From the NCBI GenBank assembly GCA_947166385.1, contig CAMVEB010000032.1, positions 1 through 42,791 of the forward strand: a stretch of DNA of 42,791 nt, written 5' to 3'. This DNA comes from an uncultured Clostridia bacterium (GTDB taxonomy: Bacteria; Bacillota; Clostridia; Christensenellales; Aristaeellaceae). The number at the start of each line of letters is the position of its first letter. The first letter of the stretch is position 1. Of this stretch, positions 16,964-24,827 are shown in pieces. Under the pieces are notes generated by a model. That model saw nothing but the letters and a program-made list of their open reading frames with translations, did not search any database and was not told the DNA's origin. The position numbers and the translations under genes were made by a program.

Positions 16964-17725
16964 TCATCCCTTGATCAGTCCGGATAAGAAAGCCGCCACG
17001 CCATCCTCATCATTGCTCTCTGTGATATAGTCCGCTATACCAAGTACGGAAGGGAGTGCGTTCCCGACGGCCACACCGCAGCCGCACTTCATAATCGGTT
17101 CTGTATCGTCATTGTCGTCTCCGAAATAAATCGCCTGTTCTGTCTGAATCTGAAACGATTCCAGCATCCTGAGGATACCATTCCATTTCGTGGCTTCTTT
17201 ACTCATGATCTGAATCAGTTTCTGATCGGCAACTGTCGTATAGAGATCTTCCGGCAAATCCAGGCAGATCCGGCTTATCGGGATCTGAGGATGACTGACC
17301 AGAATTTTATAGATCTTTTCCTGTCCGGCCAGCGAACAGATATCGTCCGTCACAGTCGGTTGCCACACCGGAATATCGATGCTGGCATACAAACCGCTTC
17401 CTGTTTCAACCGAGATGACCGCTCCCTCCATGGCATTCAGCTGCTGAAGGACATATTCCGCGCTTCGGTTGCTGATCAATGCCTCATATACATCATCCCC
17501 GACAATTGTCCGCGCGCCGTTCAATGTTGTGACCGCGTCAAATGCAATGGTATCACAGTAAGCCTGAATCGCCCTTTCCGGACGGGCTGTCGCCGCAAAC
17601 AGCCGGGCCCCTGACTGACAGCATTCCCGCAGGACGCGAATCGTATGATCAGAAATGCTTTTATCTGTCCGGAGCAATGTCCTGTCGAAATCGACGATCA
17701 CTGCGCGGTATGGAAACAGTCCCAT
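16964..17725 (-). CDS. Cof-type HAD-superfamily phosphatase (IIB), second copy
   Basis: A 253-residue HAD phosphatase of the same class as the next gene but clearly divergent. Motif I reads VDFDRTLLRTD, with Arg where Gly is usual (DxDGT), motif II is FAATARP, and motif IV is GDDNDDTEPI. The Gly to Arg change in motif I is unusual and may affect substrate range. ATG 17725 has AGGAGG eight bases upstream. Another in-frame ATG at 17779 overlaps the stop of the MBL gene (ATGA) but has no ribosome binding site. It is the third gene of the minus-strand operon. Confidence 0.9.
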   Translation of the reverse strand: MGLFPYRAVIVDFDRTLLRTDKSISDHTIRVLRECCQSGARLFAATARPERAIQAYCDTIAFDAVTTLNGARTIVGDDVYEALISNRSAEYVLQQLNAMEGAVISVETGSGLYASIDIPVWQPTVTDDICSLAGQEKIYKILVSHPQIPISRICLDLPEDLYTTVADQKLIQIMSKEATKWNGILRMLESFQIQTEQAIYFGDDNDDTEPIMKCGCGVAVGNALPSVLGIADYITESNDEDGVAAFLSGLIKG

Positions 17726-17775
17726 TTCAGCACCCTCCTCTGGCGGGAGACGTTCAAAACGCTCCCCGTTCTCGC

Positions 17776-18567
17776 TCATGAACCGACATTGCAGGCACGG
17801 TAACAAATCACATGGTCATCCTGCTGATAGTGTTTATCCGGATCGCAGCGGAAAGGATGCTGCAGGTCGGTCCCGCCAAACCACTGATACGGCAGATCCT
17901 GATCAGTCATCCCCCGGCAAATCTCTTCCACGCCGTCTCTCATACAGCGCAGCAGCGAGATATCGTCCGTGTCCCGCGCGTGTCCGTGCAGGATGATATC
18001 AGCCCGCTCCTGCAGGAACATGATCCTGTCCAGTTCATTCAGGAATTGCTTCATGGGCAGGCAGCCGTCCAGCTGCATCCAGAGATGATGGTTGATGCTG
18101 TCGCCGGTAAACAAAACCCGATCCTCCCGGAGCAGAAGGAGAATACTGCCGGCAGTATGACCCGGCAGAGCGAAGACTTCGAGCGTCCGCCCGCCCAGGT
18201 CAATGACGTCACCCGGCAGGATGTCATGAAAAGGCGGAAAGGTCGCATGACGCTCCTCCAGCATTTTCAGATATCCCGGGTCTTCCGTAAACATCCGGGC
18301 CAGATCCCGATCGGCCGGATGCATATAGGCAGCGTCAAAAAACATATTGCCGAAAATGTGATCCGGATGGCCGTGCGTATTCACGACTGTCAGCGGCTTG
18401 TCCGTGAGCTTCCGAACCGCCTGATACAGATCGTTGTAACCATTCATCGTATCGATGACGCAGGCCTGTTCCTTTCCGAGAACCAGATAACCGGTTGCCT
18501 CATGAGCTTCATCCATCAGAAAGATACCGGGTAATACTTCTTTTATGAACAGTTCCTTTTCTTCCAT
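17776..18567 (-). CDS. MBL-fold metallo-hydrolase
   Basis: A 263-residue metallo-beta-lactamase-fold hydrolase. The metal site is NTHGHPDHIFGN (HxHxDH), with further ligands in LPGHTAGS, FTGDSINHH and ILHGHARDTDD. It is glyoxalase II/lactonase-like, but the substrate is not readable. Several Met codons cluster near the start (18579, 18576, 18567); AAGGA lies just before the first. ATG 18567 gives the family-like MEEKELFIKEVLPGIFLMDE. The frame further upstream to 18654 is not family-like. It follows the membrane protein gene by about 90 bases and overlaps the downstream HAD frame at ATGA. Confidence 0.9.
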   Translation of the reverse strand: MEEKELFIKEVLPGIFLMDEAHEATGYLVLGKEQACVIDTMNGYNDLYQAVRKLTDKPLTVVNTHGHPDHIFGNMFFDAAYMHPADRDLARMFTEDPGYLKMLEERHATFPPFHDILPGDVIDLGGRTLEVFALPGHTAGSILLLLREDRVLFTGDSINHHLWMQLDGCLPMKQFLNELDRIMFLQERADIILHGHARDTDDISLLRCMRDGVEEICRGMTDQDLPYQWFGGTDLQHPFRCDPDKHYQQDDHVICYRACNVGS

Positions 18568-18658
18568 GTCTCTCATCATTCCTTCTCTTCTAAATTCAGC
18601 CCGTACGCAAAGCAAAATCAGTTGGAAACTCAAAGCCTGCAGATTCAACACCATAAGA

Positions 18659-19348
18659 TCACGTTTCTCCCATCATGACGCCAAACCTCAGTGTTCCGAG
18701 TGCCATATAAAGCAGCACCGCAGAGAAATATCTGTTTTCCCGTTTCGTCTCCTTTCTCAGTATCAGAAACAGCCCGGCAGCCGCAAATACGAAGGTATGA
18801 ATCAGTCCTGATGCCCTGTAAAACACCGGCAGTTCCACTTCCATTCCACAGGCCAGGGCAATCGGATACAGTCCCATCATGCACAGGTGACCGTACCAGT
18901 TGGCGGTAAACGCCAGAGCATAGGACATCAGCGGAAAGGATGCCTTATTCCGCGCTGCCGCAAACGCTATAAGGGTTAAGATCATAAACGGAAAACCCTG
19001 AACACATTCAATACGGGGAAAGTTTGTGAACAGGATCTCCCCTTCCTCGTTCATCACATGAAAGCCAAAGTGCCAGGAGCATTCCCCGATGGAAATCCAG
19101 AGAAGCGTTCTGCCCAATGTGGCCAATGTCCAGGAAAGAGCAGGCTGATCCGGAGACTTCTTCCCAAAACGCACCGCAAAAGTCACCGAGGCAAGTGAAC
19201 TGAAAAACATCACTACGCAAGTGATCAGCCGCCCGATGGTGGCGTCCGTTTCTTCTCCTGCTACATCCACAACAGGAAGGATCCTGGTGCTGTTCCATGA
19301 TTTCATCCAGTAAAAGGTGCCCATCGCAATCGATGTGGTTAGAATCAT
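18659..19348 (-). CDS. integral membrane protein of unknown function, apparent stop at codon 2
   Basis: About 229 residues with seven predicted hydrophobic segments (for example LITCVVMFFSSLASV, FPFMILTLIAFAAA, GLIHTFVFAAAGLFLIL). I do not recognise the family. The frame from ATG 19348 starts inside the first membrane helix, which is unusual. In the same frame 36 bases upstream, ATG 19384 has a good ribosome binding site (GGGAGA, eight bases) but its second codon is TAA (19379-19381), after which the frame is open (HKDKWQPIVLM). One base change would restore a normal start MKHKDKWQPIVLM. Either the gene is broken or ATG 19348 is used by reinitiation. First gene of a minus-strand operon. Confidence 0.75.
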   Translation of the reverse strand: MILTTSIAMGTFYWMKSWNSTRILPVVDVAGEETDATIGRLITCVVMFFSSLASVTFAVRFGKKSPDQPALSWTLATLGRTLLWISIGECSWHFGFHVMNEEGEILFTNFPRIECVQGFPFMILTLIAFAAARNKASFPLMSYALAFTANWYGHLCMMGLYPIALACGMEVELPVFYRASGLIHTFVFAAAGLFLILRKETKRENRYFSAVLLYMALGTLRFGVMMGET

Positions 19349-19456
19349 CAGAACGATTGGCTGCCATTTGTCTTTATGTTACATCGGATTGTCTCCCTGC
19401 CCTCCCGCGGTCATATGCGGCGATGTACCCGATCCGTACTCTGAAGCGACCTGTTT

Positions 19457-19485
19457 ATTATACCCGCTGACTCCTCATCCCGCAA
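19457..19485 (-). promoter_or_regulatory. promoter of the membrane protein-MBL-HAD-HAD operon
   Basis: Minus strand TTGCGG (19480-19485), 17 bases, TATAAT (19457-19462). A nearly identical stretch with the same upstream TTCTTTTC run lies before the phosphatase gene at 28529-28557. Confidence 0.7.
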
Positions 19486-19547
19486 GAAAAGAAGATGCCC
19501 GTCCCTGTTCCCGAACGGGATGAAAGAGAGGCGTCTTTAAATTGGAA

Positions 19548-19576
19548 TTGACAATGACTGTTTTTCATAGTATATT
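19548..19576 (+). promoter_or_regulatory. strong sigma-A promoter of the leader/APH transcript
   Basis: TTGACA (19548-19553), 17 bases, TATATT (19571-19576): close to consensus, with a leader ORF 34 bases downstream. Confidence 0.8.
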
Positions 19577-19609
19577 CTTCCCAGATTGACAGGAAAGGGG
19601 GCTCTTCGT

Positions 19610-19711
19610 ATGCGGACAGTGATGAATGAACGGGCTGCAGTGACCGTAAACACTGCGAACCATATCCGTACAGACTTTGTGTCCGATCGTCCGAAGAGCA
19701 GGCCGGAATAA
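19610..19711 (+). CDS. 33-aa leader ORF
   Basis: ATG 19610 follows AAAGGGGG at eight bases and encodes 33 residues (starting MRTVMNERAAV, ending SDRPKSRPE). It sits between a strong promoter and a terminator hairpin, upstream of the APH-type kinase. Bases around its start (GCTCTTCG, 19601-19608) are exactly complementary to its own 3' end (CGAAGAGC, 19692-19699). Placement is that of a regulatory leader peptide as in attenuation of resistance genes; the sequence itself matches no family I know. Confidence 0.6.
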   Translation: MRTVMNERAAVTVNTANHIRTDFVSDRPKSRPE

Positions 19712-19737
19712 TCCCCGGTATATATTCGGTTTGACCG

Positions 19738-19770
19738 GCTGCTTGTCCGTGACGGATAAGCAGCTTTTTT
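19738..19770 (+). terminator. attenuator-like terminator hairpin in the leader
   Basis: GCTGCTTGTCCG (19738-19749) pairs with CGGATAAGCAGC (19753-19764), 12 pairs including one G:T, around the loop TGA, followed by TTTTTT. The leader ORF 3' end (CAGGCCGG, 19699-19706) is partly complementary to CCGGCTG at the base of the 5' arm, so an antiterminator is conceivable. It lies between the promoter and the next coding regions. Confidence 0.7.
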
Positions 19771-19792
19771 GCGTGAACAAAGGGAGGAACAG

Positions 19793-19984
19793 ATGGGAAA
19801 TATCGGTTGGATCAACACGGAAAATGATACTTATCGCGTGGTGCAGGTTCACAGGGACCGGTACCTTGCCCGGAACAAAGAAAAAGAACTGGAGAAGGAT
19901 CCGGAAAAACGAGAAGATGATGAGCATTGCCATGGAACGGCGCAAAAGAAACATGGCGCTCCAGAGATACGGAAGGGGGACTGA
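19793..19984 (+). CDS. small hypothetical protein, 63 aa
   Basis: ATG 19793 follows GGGAGG at five bases and is the first start after the attenuator. The product begins MGNIGWINTENDTYRVVQVH and has a very charged Lys/Glu-rich second half. It could be a real small protein, or a fragment of a larger gene truncated by a frameshift. It ends seven bases before the APH-type kinase start and contributes its ribosome binding site, so it likely couples translation. Confidence 0.5.
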   Translation: MGNIGWINTENDTYRVVQVHRDRYLARNKEKELEKDPEKREDDEHCHGTAQKKHGAPEIRKGD

Positions 19985-19990
19985 CAGACG

Positions 19991-20989
19991 ATGACAGAAA
20001 AAGCACAGAAACTGTATGCGCTTGACAATTTTGAACTGCGGCCGGTGCCCGGCCATGAAGGCGGGCGAAACCTGGTGTATATCTGCAGCCTGAACGGAGA
20101 GAAGAGGTATGTCCTCCGGATCTCGGCGCTGGGTGACCGGACGGAAGAAGACTATCTTGCGGAAACGGAGTTTATCCGATACCTGGCCCTGAGCGGCGCG
20201 CCTGTGGCGGATGTGATCCCCTCTGTCCGCGGGAAACTGGTTGAACGCACGGAGCAGGATGGGATAACTGTCTTTATGGCACTGTTTGAGTACGCGAAGG
20301 GAATGCTTCTGAGTGATAACGGATACCGATACCGGGAAGGCGCGCCGCTGGAGGAGTATTTCTACAACACCGGGAAGGCACTGGGGGCCATTCACCGGCT
20401 GTCCAGACAATACAGGCCGGTTCACCGCAGAGGAGCATTTTCCGACAAATACACTGCGGACTATATCGACCGCCTGATCCCCGATACCTATGCGGATCTG
20501 AAGCGGGCGATCTGCAGGCGGCTGGAGAACTACAGGACGCTTCCGAAAGATCCGGAGAATTACGGACTTGTCCATTTTGACTTCAGCGACGGCAATTACC
20601 ATGTGGATCTGAATACCGGTGATATCACCGCATTTGATTTTGACAACTGTATTTACTGCTGGTATATGTTCGATCTGGCCCATCTCTGGACGCATGGCGT
20701 CGGCTGGTACCGGCATGAACCGGATCCGGAGAAACGGATGGCTTGCATGGGTCGGTACTTTGAGACGATCCTGGAAGGTTACCGGAGCGAGACGGACGTT
20801 TCGGAAGAGATGCTGAAAAAGCTGCCGCTTTTCATTGATATGACAATCATCGAGTTTGTGACGGATGAGTTTGAATGCTGCGCCCGGGAGGGTGAGGAAC
20901 CGGATTGGGAAGATATCGGAAATGCTGTGCACTGCCTGGTAAACGATATCCCTTACGGCGGTTTCGGCGAGAAATGTGAGATATTTTGA
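19991..20989 (+). CDS. APH-family phosphotransferase (aminoglycoside/choline kinase-like)
   Basis: A 332-residue kinase of the APH fold. The catalytic loop reads VHFDFSDGNYH, with Phe-Asp in place of the usual HGDLHxxN, and the metal-binding motif is AFDFDN; the N-lobe Lys is in RYVLRIS. Relatives include aminoglycoside and choline kinases and homoserine kinase II-like proteins. A ribosome binding site (GGGGGA) precedes ATG 19991. The gene sits behind a leader ORF and terminator hairpin, the layout of inducible resistance genes, but substrate and any resistance are inference. Confidence 0.85.
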   Translation: MTEKAQKLYALDNFELRPVPGHEGGRNLVYICSLNGEKRYVLRISALGDRTEEDYLAETEFIRYLALSGAPVADVIPSVRGKLVERTEQDGITVFMALFEYAKGMLLSDNGYRYREGAPLEEYFYNTGKALGAIHRLSRQYRPVHRRGAFSDKYTADYIDRLIPDTYADLKRAICRRLENYRTLPKDPENYGLVHFDFSDGNYHVDLNTGDITAFDFDNCIYCWYMFDLAHLWTHGVGWYRHEPDPEKRMACMGRYFETILEGYRSETDVSEEMLKKLPLFIDMTIIEFVTDEFECCAREGEEPDWEDIGNAVHCLVNDIPYGGFGEKCEIF

Positions 20990-21061
20990 GCATTGTATTC
21001 CCCTTCCGGCTGAGGAGAACGTGGATTATCCTGTATCATTATGATCAGAGGAAACCAGCAA

Positions 21062-21604
21062 ATGATTTATTACAAAGATGAAGAACTTGTAATCCGCACA
21101 ATGGAAGATGCGGACGGCCCGGTTTTTGTGAAGGAATATACCGCCCAGGGTTGGCATCCGGATCTTGCCGGGTATCAGATGAGGATGAAGGACCAAGCGG
21201 AAGGAAAATGCATCGCCCTGACGGCTGTATATATGGGAAGTCCTGCCGGTTATGTGTATTTATACCTGACTGTACGGGAAGGCCCGTTCAGGGGAAAAGG
21301 CTGGCCGATCATCGTTGACTTCAGCGTACTGCAGAAATACCAGCGGAAAGGAATTGGCAATAAACTGATGGATACAGCCGAACAAATCGCCGCGGATTAT
21401 GCGGACACTGTATGTCTGGGTGTTGGAGTATGCAAAGAATATGGCACTGCCCAGCGTATGTATATCAGGCGTGGGTATGTACCGGACGGTTCGGGTGTCT
21501 GGTATCAGGACAGGCAATGCGTCCAGTATGAGACGGTCTGCACCGTTGATGATGATCTGATTCTGTATTTGTCAAAGGCATTGCCCGGAAAGGGTGATAA
21601 GTGA
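21062..21604 (+). CDS. GNAT-family N-acetyltransferase
   Basis: A 180-residue GNAT. Motif A, the acetyl-CoA loop, is VLQKYQRKGIGNKLMD, and the end has GTAQRMYIRRGYV. The substrate is unknown. A longer frame begins at 21041, but ATG 21062 has AGAGGA nine bases upstream and starts MIYYKDEELVIRTM. Its TGA overlaps the ATG of the next small ORF. Confidence 0.88.
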   Translation: MIYYKDEELVIRTMEDADGPVFVKEYTAQGWHPDLAGYQMRMKDQAEGKCIALTAVYMGSPAGYVYLYLTVREGPFRGKGWPIIVDFSVLQKYQRKGIGNKLMDTAEQIAADYADTVCLGVGVCKEYGTAQRMYIRRGYVPDGSGVWYQDRQCVQYETVCTVDDDLILYLSKALPGKGDK

Positions 21605-21771
21605 TGACAGATTTATTTGAGCTGCCGGGCATTGCTTTGCTTGTGGTATCTGATAATTCGGCGTCAGGTGCGGCCCTGGTCGGCCGTACTGACGATCAGC
21701 AGAAGCAGTATGATTACGGCAGGAATGTGGTGCTTCCGGATATGATCATAACGCTGGCAGCTGAAGAATAA
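21604..21771 (+). CDS. small hypothetical protein, 55 aa, coupled to GNAT
   Basis: ATG 21604 overlaps the GNAT stop (TGATG). It encodes 55 residues starting MTDLFELPGIALLVV and ending ITLAAEE. No family is recognised; it may be a decayed remnant, since only the overlap argues for translation. A ribosome binding site (AAGGGTG) is inside the GNAT end. Confidence 0.4.
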   Translation: MTDLFELPGIALLVVSDNSASGAALVGRTDDQQKQYDYGRNVVLPDMIITLAAEE

Positions 21772-22202
21772 ATCCCCGTTATCCGGCACCTTTTTTCAAC
21801 CATAATCCAAAATGAAAAACATAAAATGAAAATGACGAAATAACGATGCTCCTTCTGTCCATTCAGTTGCCAACAATTAGACATTTAACCAGGTGTAATC
21901 GCAGACTGGTTTTTAATCAATGACGTCAAGCCCGAATTTGCGAATTTCATCTATCAGTTCTCCCTCCCTGCGGAAACTGCAGGCAGATGATGTACAGTTA
22001 TGATAAAAACATGAAGGTAATCGTTAGCGAAGATATGAAGATAAGTGTGATGGAACTGCTGAAATACCCATGTGACTGACGAAGAAGAGAGTACCATCCT
22101 CCTGTTATGAACGGAGTTTAAAATCGCTCATGATCCTATCCCAGAACATAGGCAGCAGCCTCCGTCATTTATAAATTTGCCCTCCTTCGAGCACAGACAT
22201 GA
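21772..22202. other. 430-bp stretch without a clear gene
   Basis: The stretch holds no gene I can support. A 30-codon frame at 21988-22080 (MMYSYDKNMKVIVSEDMK...) is the longest plus-strand frame and lacks a good start site. Short minus-strand bits near 22140-22180 carry a ribosome-binding-like AAGGAGG followed by a 10-codon frame. The pieces look like gene debris. Confidence 0.4.
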
Positions 22203-23321
22203 CTATGCCTGCGGTGGCTGCCAAACAAACAGCCCCTCTGAGGACGAAATGCTGCAAATCAGTTGTATAAGAGGTTCATCCGGGTTGAACACAGTCAGAT
22301 GGGTATCATCCGGCTCGGACAGGATCATGGCGTCGTTAATCATGATGTACACATATCTCGTATCCATGATTTCCCTGACCTTTGCAGGGGGCGGGTTGAC
22401 CTCTCCATCGATGGCGATGTCTAGATAGCAGTTTAGCTTCAGGATCACGTTCAGATGCTTGCGTTTGATGTCCGACAGCTGTTTTTCCAGCAAGTATTTT
22501 TCAATGGCAAAATACTGCCCGTGGCTGTCTTTTGGCACCTGCTTCGGCAGGATATCAATAATCCAATAAGGTTTCTTAAGCAATTCCTCAATTCTGTCCA
22601 TTCGTCCGGCTCCTGTTCGGTATTCAAAATTCAGCTTGTCGAAGGTATGATTGCCAACAGCCAGACCATCTTTTTCAACGCTGACGAGCTGCATTCCTGC
22701 CTTTTCCATTGTTTTCCGGGAAGCAACATTTTCCGCAGCACACCAGGCGGTAACGCGGTGGAAGCCTTCGTTTTCCGTCAGATACCGCAGCACGGCCTGC
22801 AGAGCTTCTGCTGCGTAACCGCGTCCCCAACAAACCCGGGCTACACTGAACCCGACCTCTATTCGACCATCCTGACCATCATAAGCGCCGATAGTTCCGA
22901 CCAGTTCATCATCAAAATCCATGATCCAGCTATAGCTGTGATCATCCTCATAGCTGGCAATAAAACGCTGCACGGTTTCCTGTGCCATTTCCGGGGTCGC
23001 GTAGGGATTCCATCCGGAGTACCGAAACATGGTTTCATCCGTGCCAAACCGCTCATAGAGATCGGCTGCGTCGTCCGGACGATACCGGCGTAGGGTCAGC
23101 CTCTCCGTAAACAGTTCAGCGGTACCGCGCATCTCAACGACCTTCACGGACGCGATCTGCGAATGATATACGATGCAGCCTTCAACCCGCAAGCCTTCTT
23201 CTTCCACGCCGTATTCATGGAAGCAATAATCGGCAGACTGGTGCTCGGCATGCCCTGTGAATGTGTTTCCCCAGTTATCCGTCAGCCTGACGTACTTTCC
23301 GTCGTATGATAATAGATTCAT
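22203..23321 (-). CDS. three-module protein: small beta-barrel (Lsm-like) + GNAT + C-terminal unknown domain
   Basis: Module 1 (residues 1-65) is a small beta domain starting MNLLSYDGKYVRLTDNWGN, common in Clostridia as a stand-alone or GNAT-linked domain. Module 2 (about 70-235) is a RimJ/RimL-type GNAT (FTERLTLRRYRPDDA, CWGRGYAAEALQAVL, NVASRKTMEKAGMQ). Module 3 (from MDRIEELLKKPYWIIDIL, residue 241) is a family normally seen as a separate protein in Clostridia and begins with its own Met, so an in-frame gene fusion is likely. ATG 23321 was chosen from the conserved module 1 start; the open frame continues to 23432. An extended -10 promoter lies 45 bases upstream. Substrate unknown. Confidence 0.8.
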   Translation of the reverse strand: MNLLSYDGKYVRLTDNWGNTFTGHAEHQSADYCFHEYGVEEEGLRVEGCIVYHSQIASVKVVEMRGTAELFTERLTLRRYRPDDAADLYERFGTDETMFRYSGWNPYATPEMAQETVQRFIASYEDDHSYSWIMDFDDELVGTIGAYDGQDGRIEVGFSVARVCWGRGYAAEALQAVLRYLTENEGFHRVTAWCAAENVASRKTMEKAGMQLVSVEKDGLAVGNHTFDKLNFEYRTGAGRMDRIEELLKKPYWIIDILPKQVPKDSHGQYFAIEKYLLEKQLSDIKRKHLNVILKLNCYLDIAIDGEVNPPPAKVREIMDTRYVYIMINDAMILSEPDDTHLTVFNPDEPLIQLICSISSSEGLFVWQPPQA

Positions 23322-23364
23322 TGTTCTTCTTTCATGCATTTGTTTCATCTTTATTTCATACTGC

Positions 23365-23393
23365 AGTATAACATAAAATGTGCTTGACAGAAA
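23365..23393 (-). promoter_or_regulatory. promoter of the three-module GNAT gene
   Basis: Minus strand TATACT (23365-23370) with TGn extension and a weak -35 (TTTCTG, 23388-23393) at 17 bases. Confidence 0.5.
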
Positions 23394-23613
23394 GATGACA
23401 AATCGGTGCGTATTGGTAAAAGTCGGTGACACTCTGCGTCACAGCATGGCCAGCCCGGGACTTTTTAATATAGCACTTGAGTTTGGGATTCCTTTGGCGG
23501 ATGATTGTTCCGTCTGCCAACAGGAAACTGATGATACTTCCGCTTATTGGAAGCGTTCACTTTTCCAGAGTTCGCGTCTTGATTTACCATGCAGAGTATG
23601 ATACACTTCCATC

Positions 23614-24711
23614 ATGAGTAAACTGTTTGATATTCAATCCTATATGACCCACGGCGTGGAACGCGTCGTGGGCGATATCATGAAGGCGACTTTCAGAAAT
23701 CCCAAAGAGAGCGCCTATATGGCGAAATTTGCCCTGGCCAGCCGCGCAGCTTCTAAAAAGCGCAGGAAAGCGGAAGATGCCGGGGAGCATATCCCGCCAT
23801 TTCTGATTGCCAGCATCACCAGCCAGTGCAATCTGCACTGCGCGGGCTGCTATTCCCGCTGCAATCATGCCACGGTAGATGCGGCTCCGGTGCGGCAGCT
23901 GACCAGTGAAGAGTGGCTGAAGATTTTTGAGGAAGCAGATGAACTGGGCATCAGTTTCATCCTGCTGGCGGGCGGTGAGCCGATGATCCGCAGGGATATC
24001 ATCGAAGCCGCCGGAAAGCGTCCCAATATTCTGTTCCCGGTGTTCACCAATGGTACGTTCATGGACGATCGGTACTTCGACCTGTTCGACCGCTGCCGGA
24101 ACCTGGTGCCCATCATGAGCATTGAGGGAGAGAAAGAAATCACCGACGCCCGCAGAGGGACCGGCGTTTATGACCGGCTGATTGCCAACATGGACGAGTT
24201 GCACAGGCGCGGACTGATCTTCGGCGCTTCCGTGACCGTTACCACCCGGAATATCCGGGAAGTCTCCTCAGCTTCCTTCCTGAAAAAGCTTTCTGACCGA
24301 GGCTGCAAGGCTGTCATTTTTGTGGAGTTTGTGCCCGTCACGGATGACAGTAAAGAGCTGGCTCCCGGGGATAAGGATCGGGAATACCTGGCCAGCGAAA
24401 TTGCCTGCCTGCGGAAAGATTACCCTGAAATGGTGTACATCTCCTTCCCGGGTGACGAAAAGAGCAGCGGCGGCTGTGTGGCTGCCGGGCGTGGCTTCTT
24501 CCACATCAACTCCCACGGCGGCGCAGAGCCCTGTCCGTTCTCTCCTTATTCGGATATCAATGTACGGGATACCTCCCTTCGGGAAGCGCTGAAATCACCG
24601 TTGTTCATGGCCCTGCAGGATGGCGGACTGCTGAATGACGATCATGAAGGCGGCTGCGTGTTGTATGAAAAGAGAACACAGGTGGAAGCTCTTTTAAACA
24701 GGCAAACGTGA
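23614..24711 (+). CDS. radical SAM protein
   Basis: A 365-residue radical SAM enzyme. The 4Fe-4S cluster Cys are 72, 76 and 79 (CNLHCAGC, CxxxCxxC), and the SAM GGE motif is LAGGEPMI. The C-terminal half has a few Cys (SGGCVAAGRGF, AEPCPFSPYSD, EGGCVLYE) that could hold a SPASM-like auxiliary cluster, although the pattern is shortened. The layout resembles SPASM/Twitch radical SAM enzymes. No peptide substrate or maturase partner is obvious nearby, so the reaction is unknown. The ATG at 23614 has no clear ribosome binding site. Confidence 0.88.
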   Translation: MSKLFDIQSYMTHGVERVVGDIMKATFRNPKESAYMAKFALASRAASKKRRKAEDAGEHIPPFLIASITSQCNLHCAGCYSRCNHATVDAAPVRQLTSEEWLKIFEEADELGISFILLAGGEPMIRRDIIEAAGKRPNILFPVFTNGTFMDDRYFDLFDRCRNLVPIMSIEGEKEITDARRGTGVYDRLIANMDELHRRGLIFGASVTVTTRNIREVSSASFLKKLSDRGCKAVIFVEFVPVTDDSKELAPGDKDREYLASEIACLRKDYPEMVYISFPGDEKSSGGCVAAGRGFFHINSHGGAEPCPFSPYSDINVRDTSLREALKSPLFMALQDGGLLNDDHEGGCVLYEKRTQVEALLNRQT

Positions 24712-24823
24712 GCGCTCTGCTGGTCGACAGCTGGCAGCGCTCCGGGAAAAGTATGACCTGCATATGACCGTTGAACGTTTTGAAAGCAGGGGCATTGGCG
24801 CAGAGCAATACATCAGGAGATAG
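24698..24823 (+). pseudogene. short gene remnant after the radical SAM gene
   Basis: A 41-codon open stretch with a protein-like look (LAALREKYDLHMTVERFES then GIGAEQYIRR, stop TAG at 24821-24823). An in-frame stop lies upstream and no start is visible. It overlaps the radical SAM end by a few bases in another frame. It looks like the C-terminus of a lost gene; the family was not identified. Confidence 0.3.
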
Positions 24824-24827
24824 CAAT

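Noticed and set aside
19565..20932. 455-codon minus-strand frame opposite the APH-type kinase and its leader
   Set aside because: Antisense to the kinase, lacks a ribosome binding site and any known domain.
21890..21950. Similarity of GCAGACTGGTTTTTAATC to the region upstream of the HipA-like gene (27249)
   Set aside because: About 14 of 18 bases agree but flanks do not, so it may be chance.
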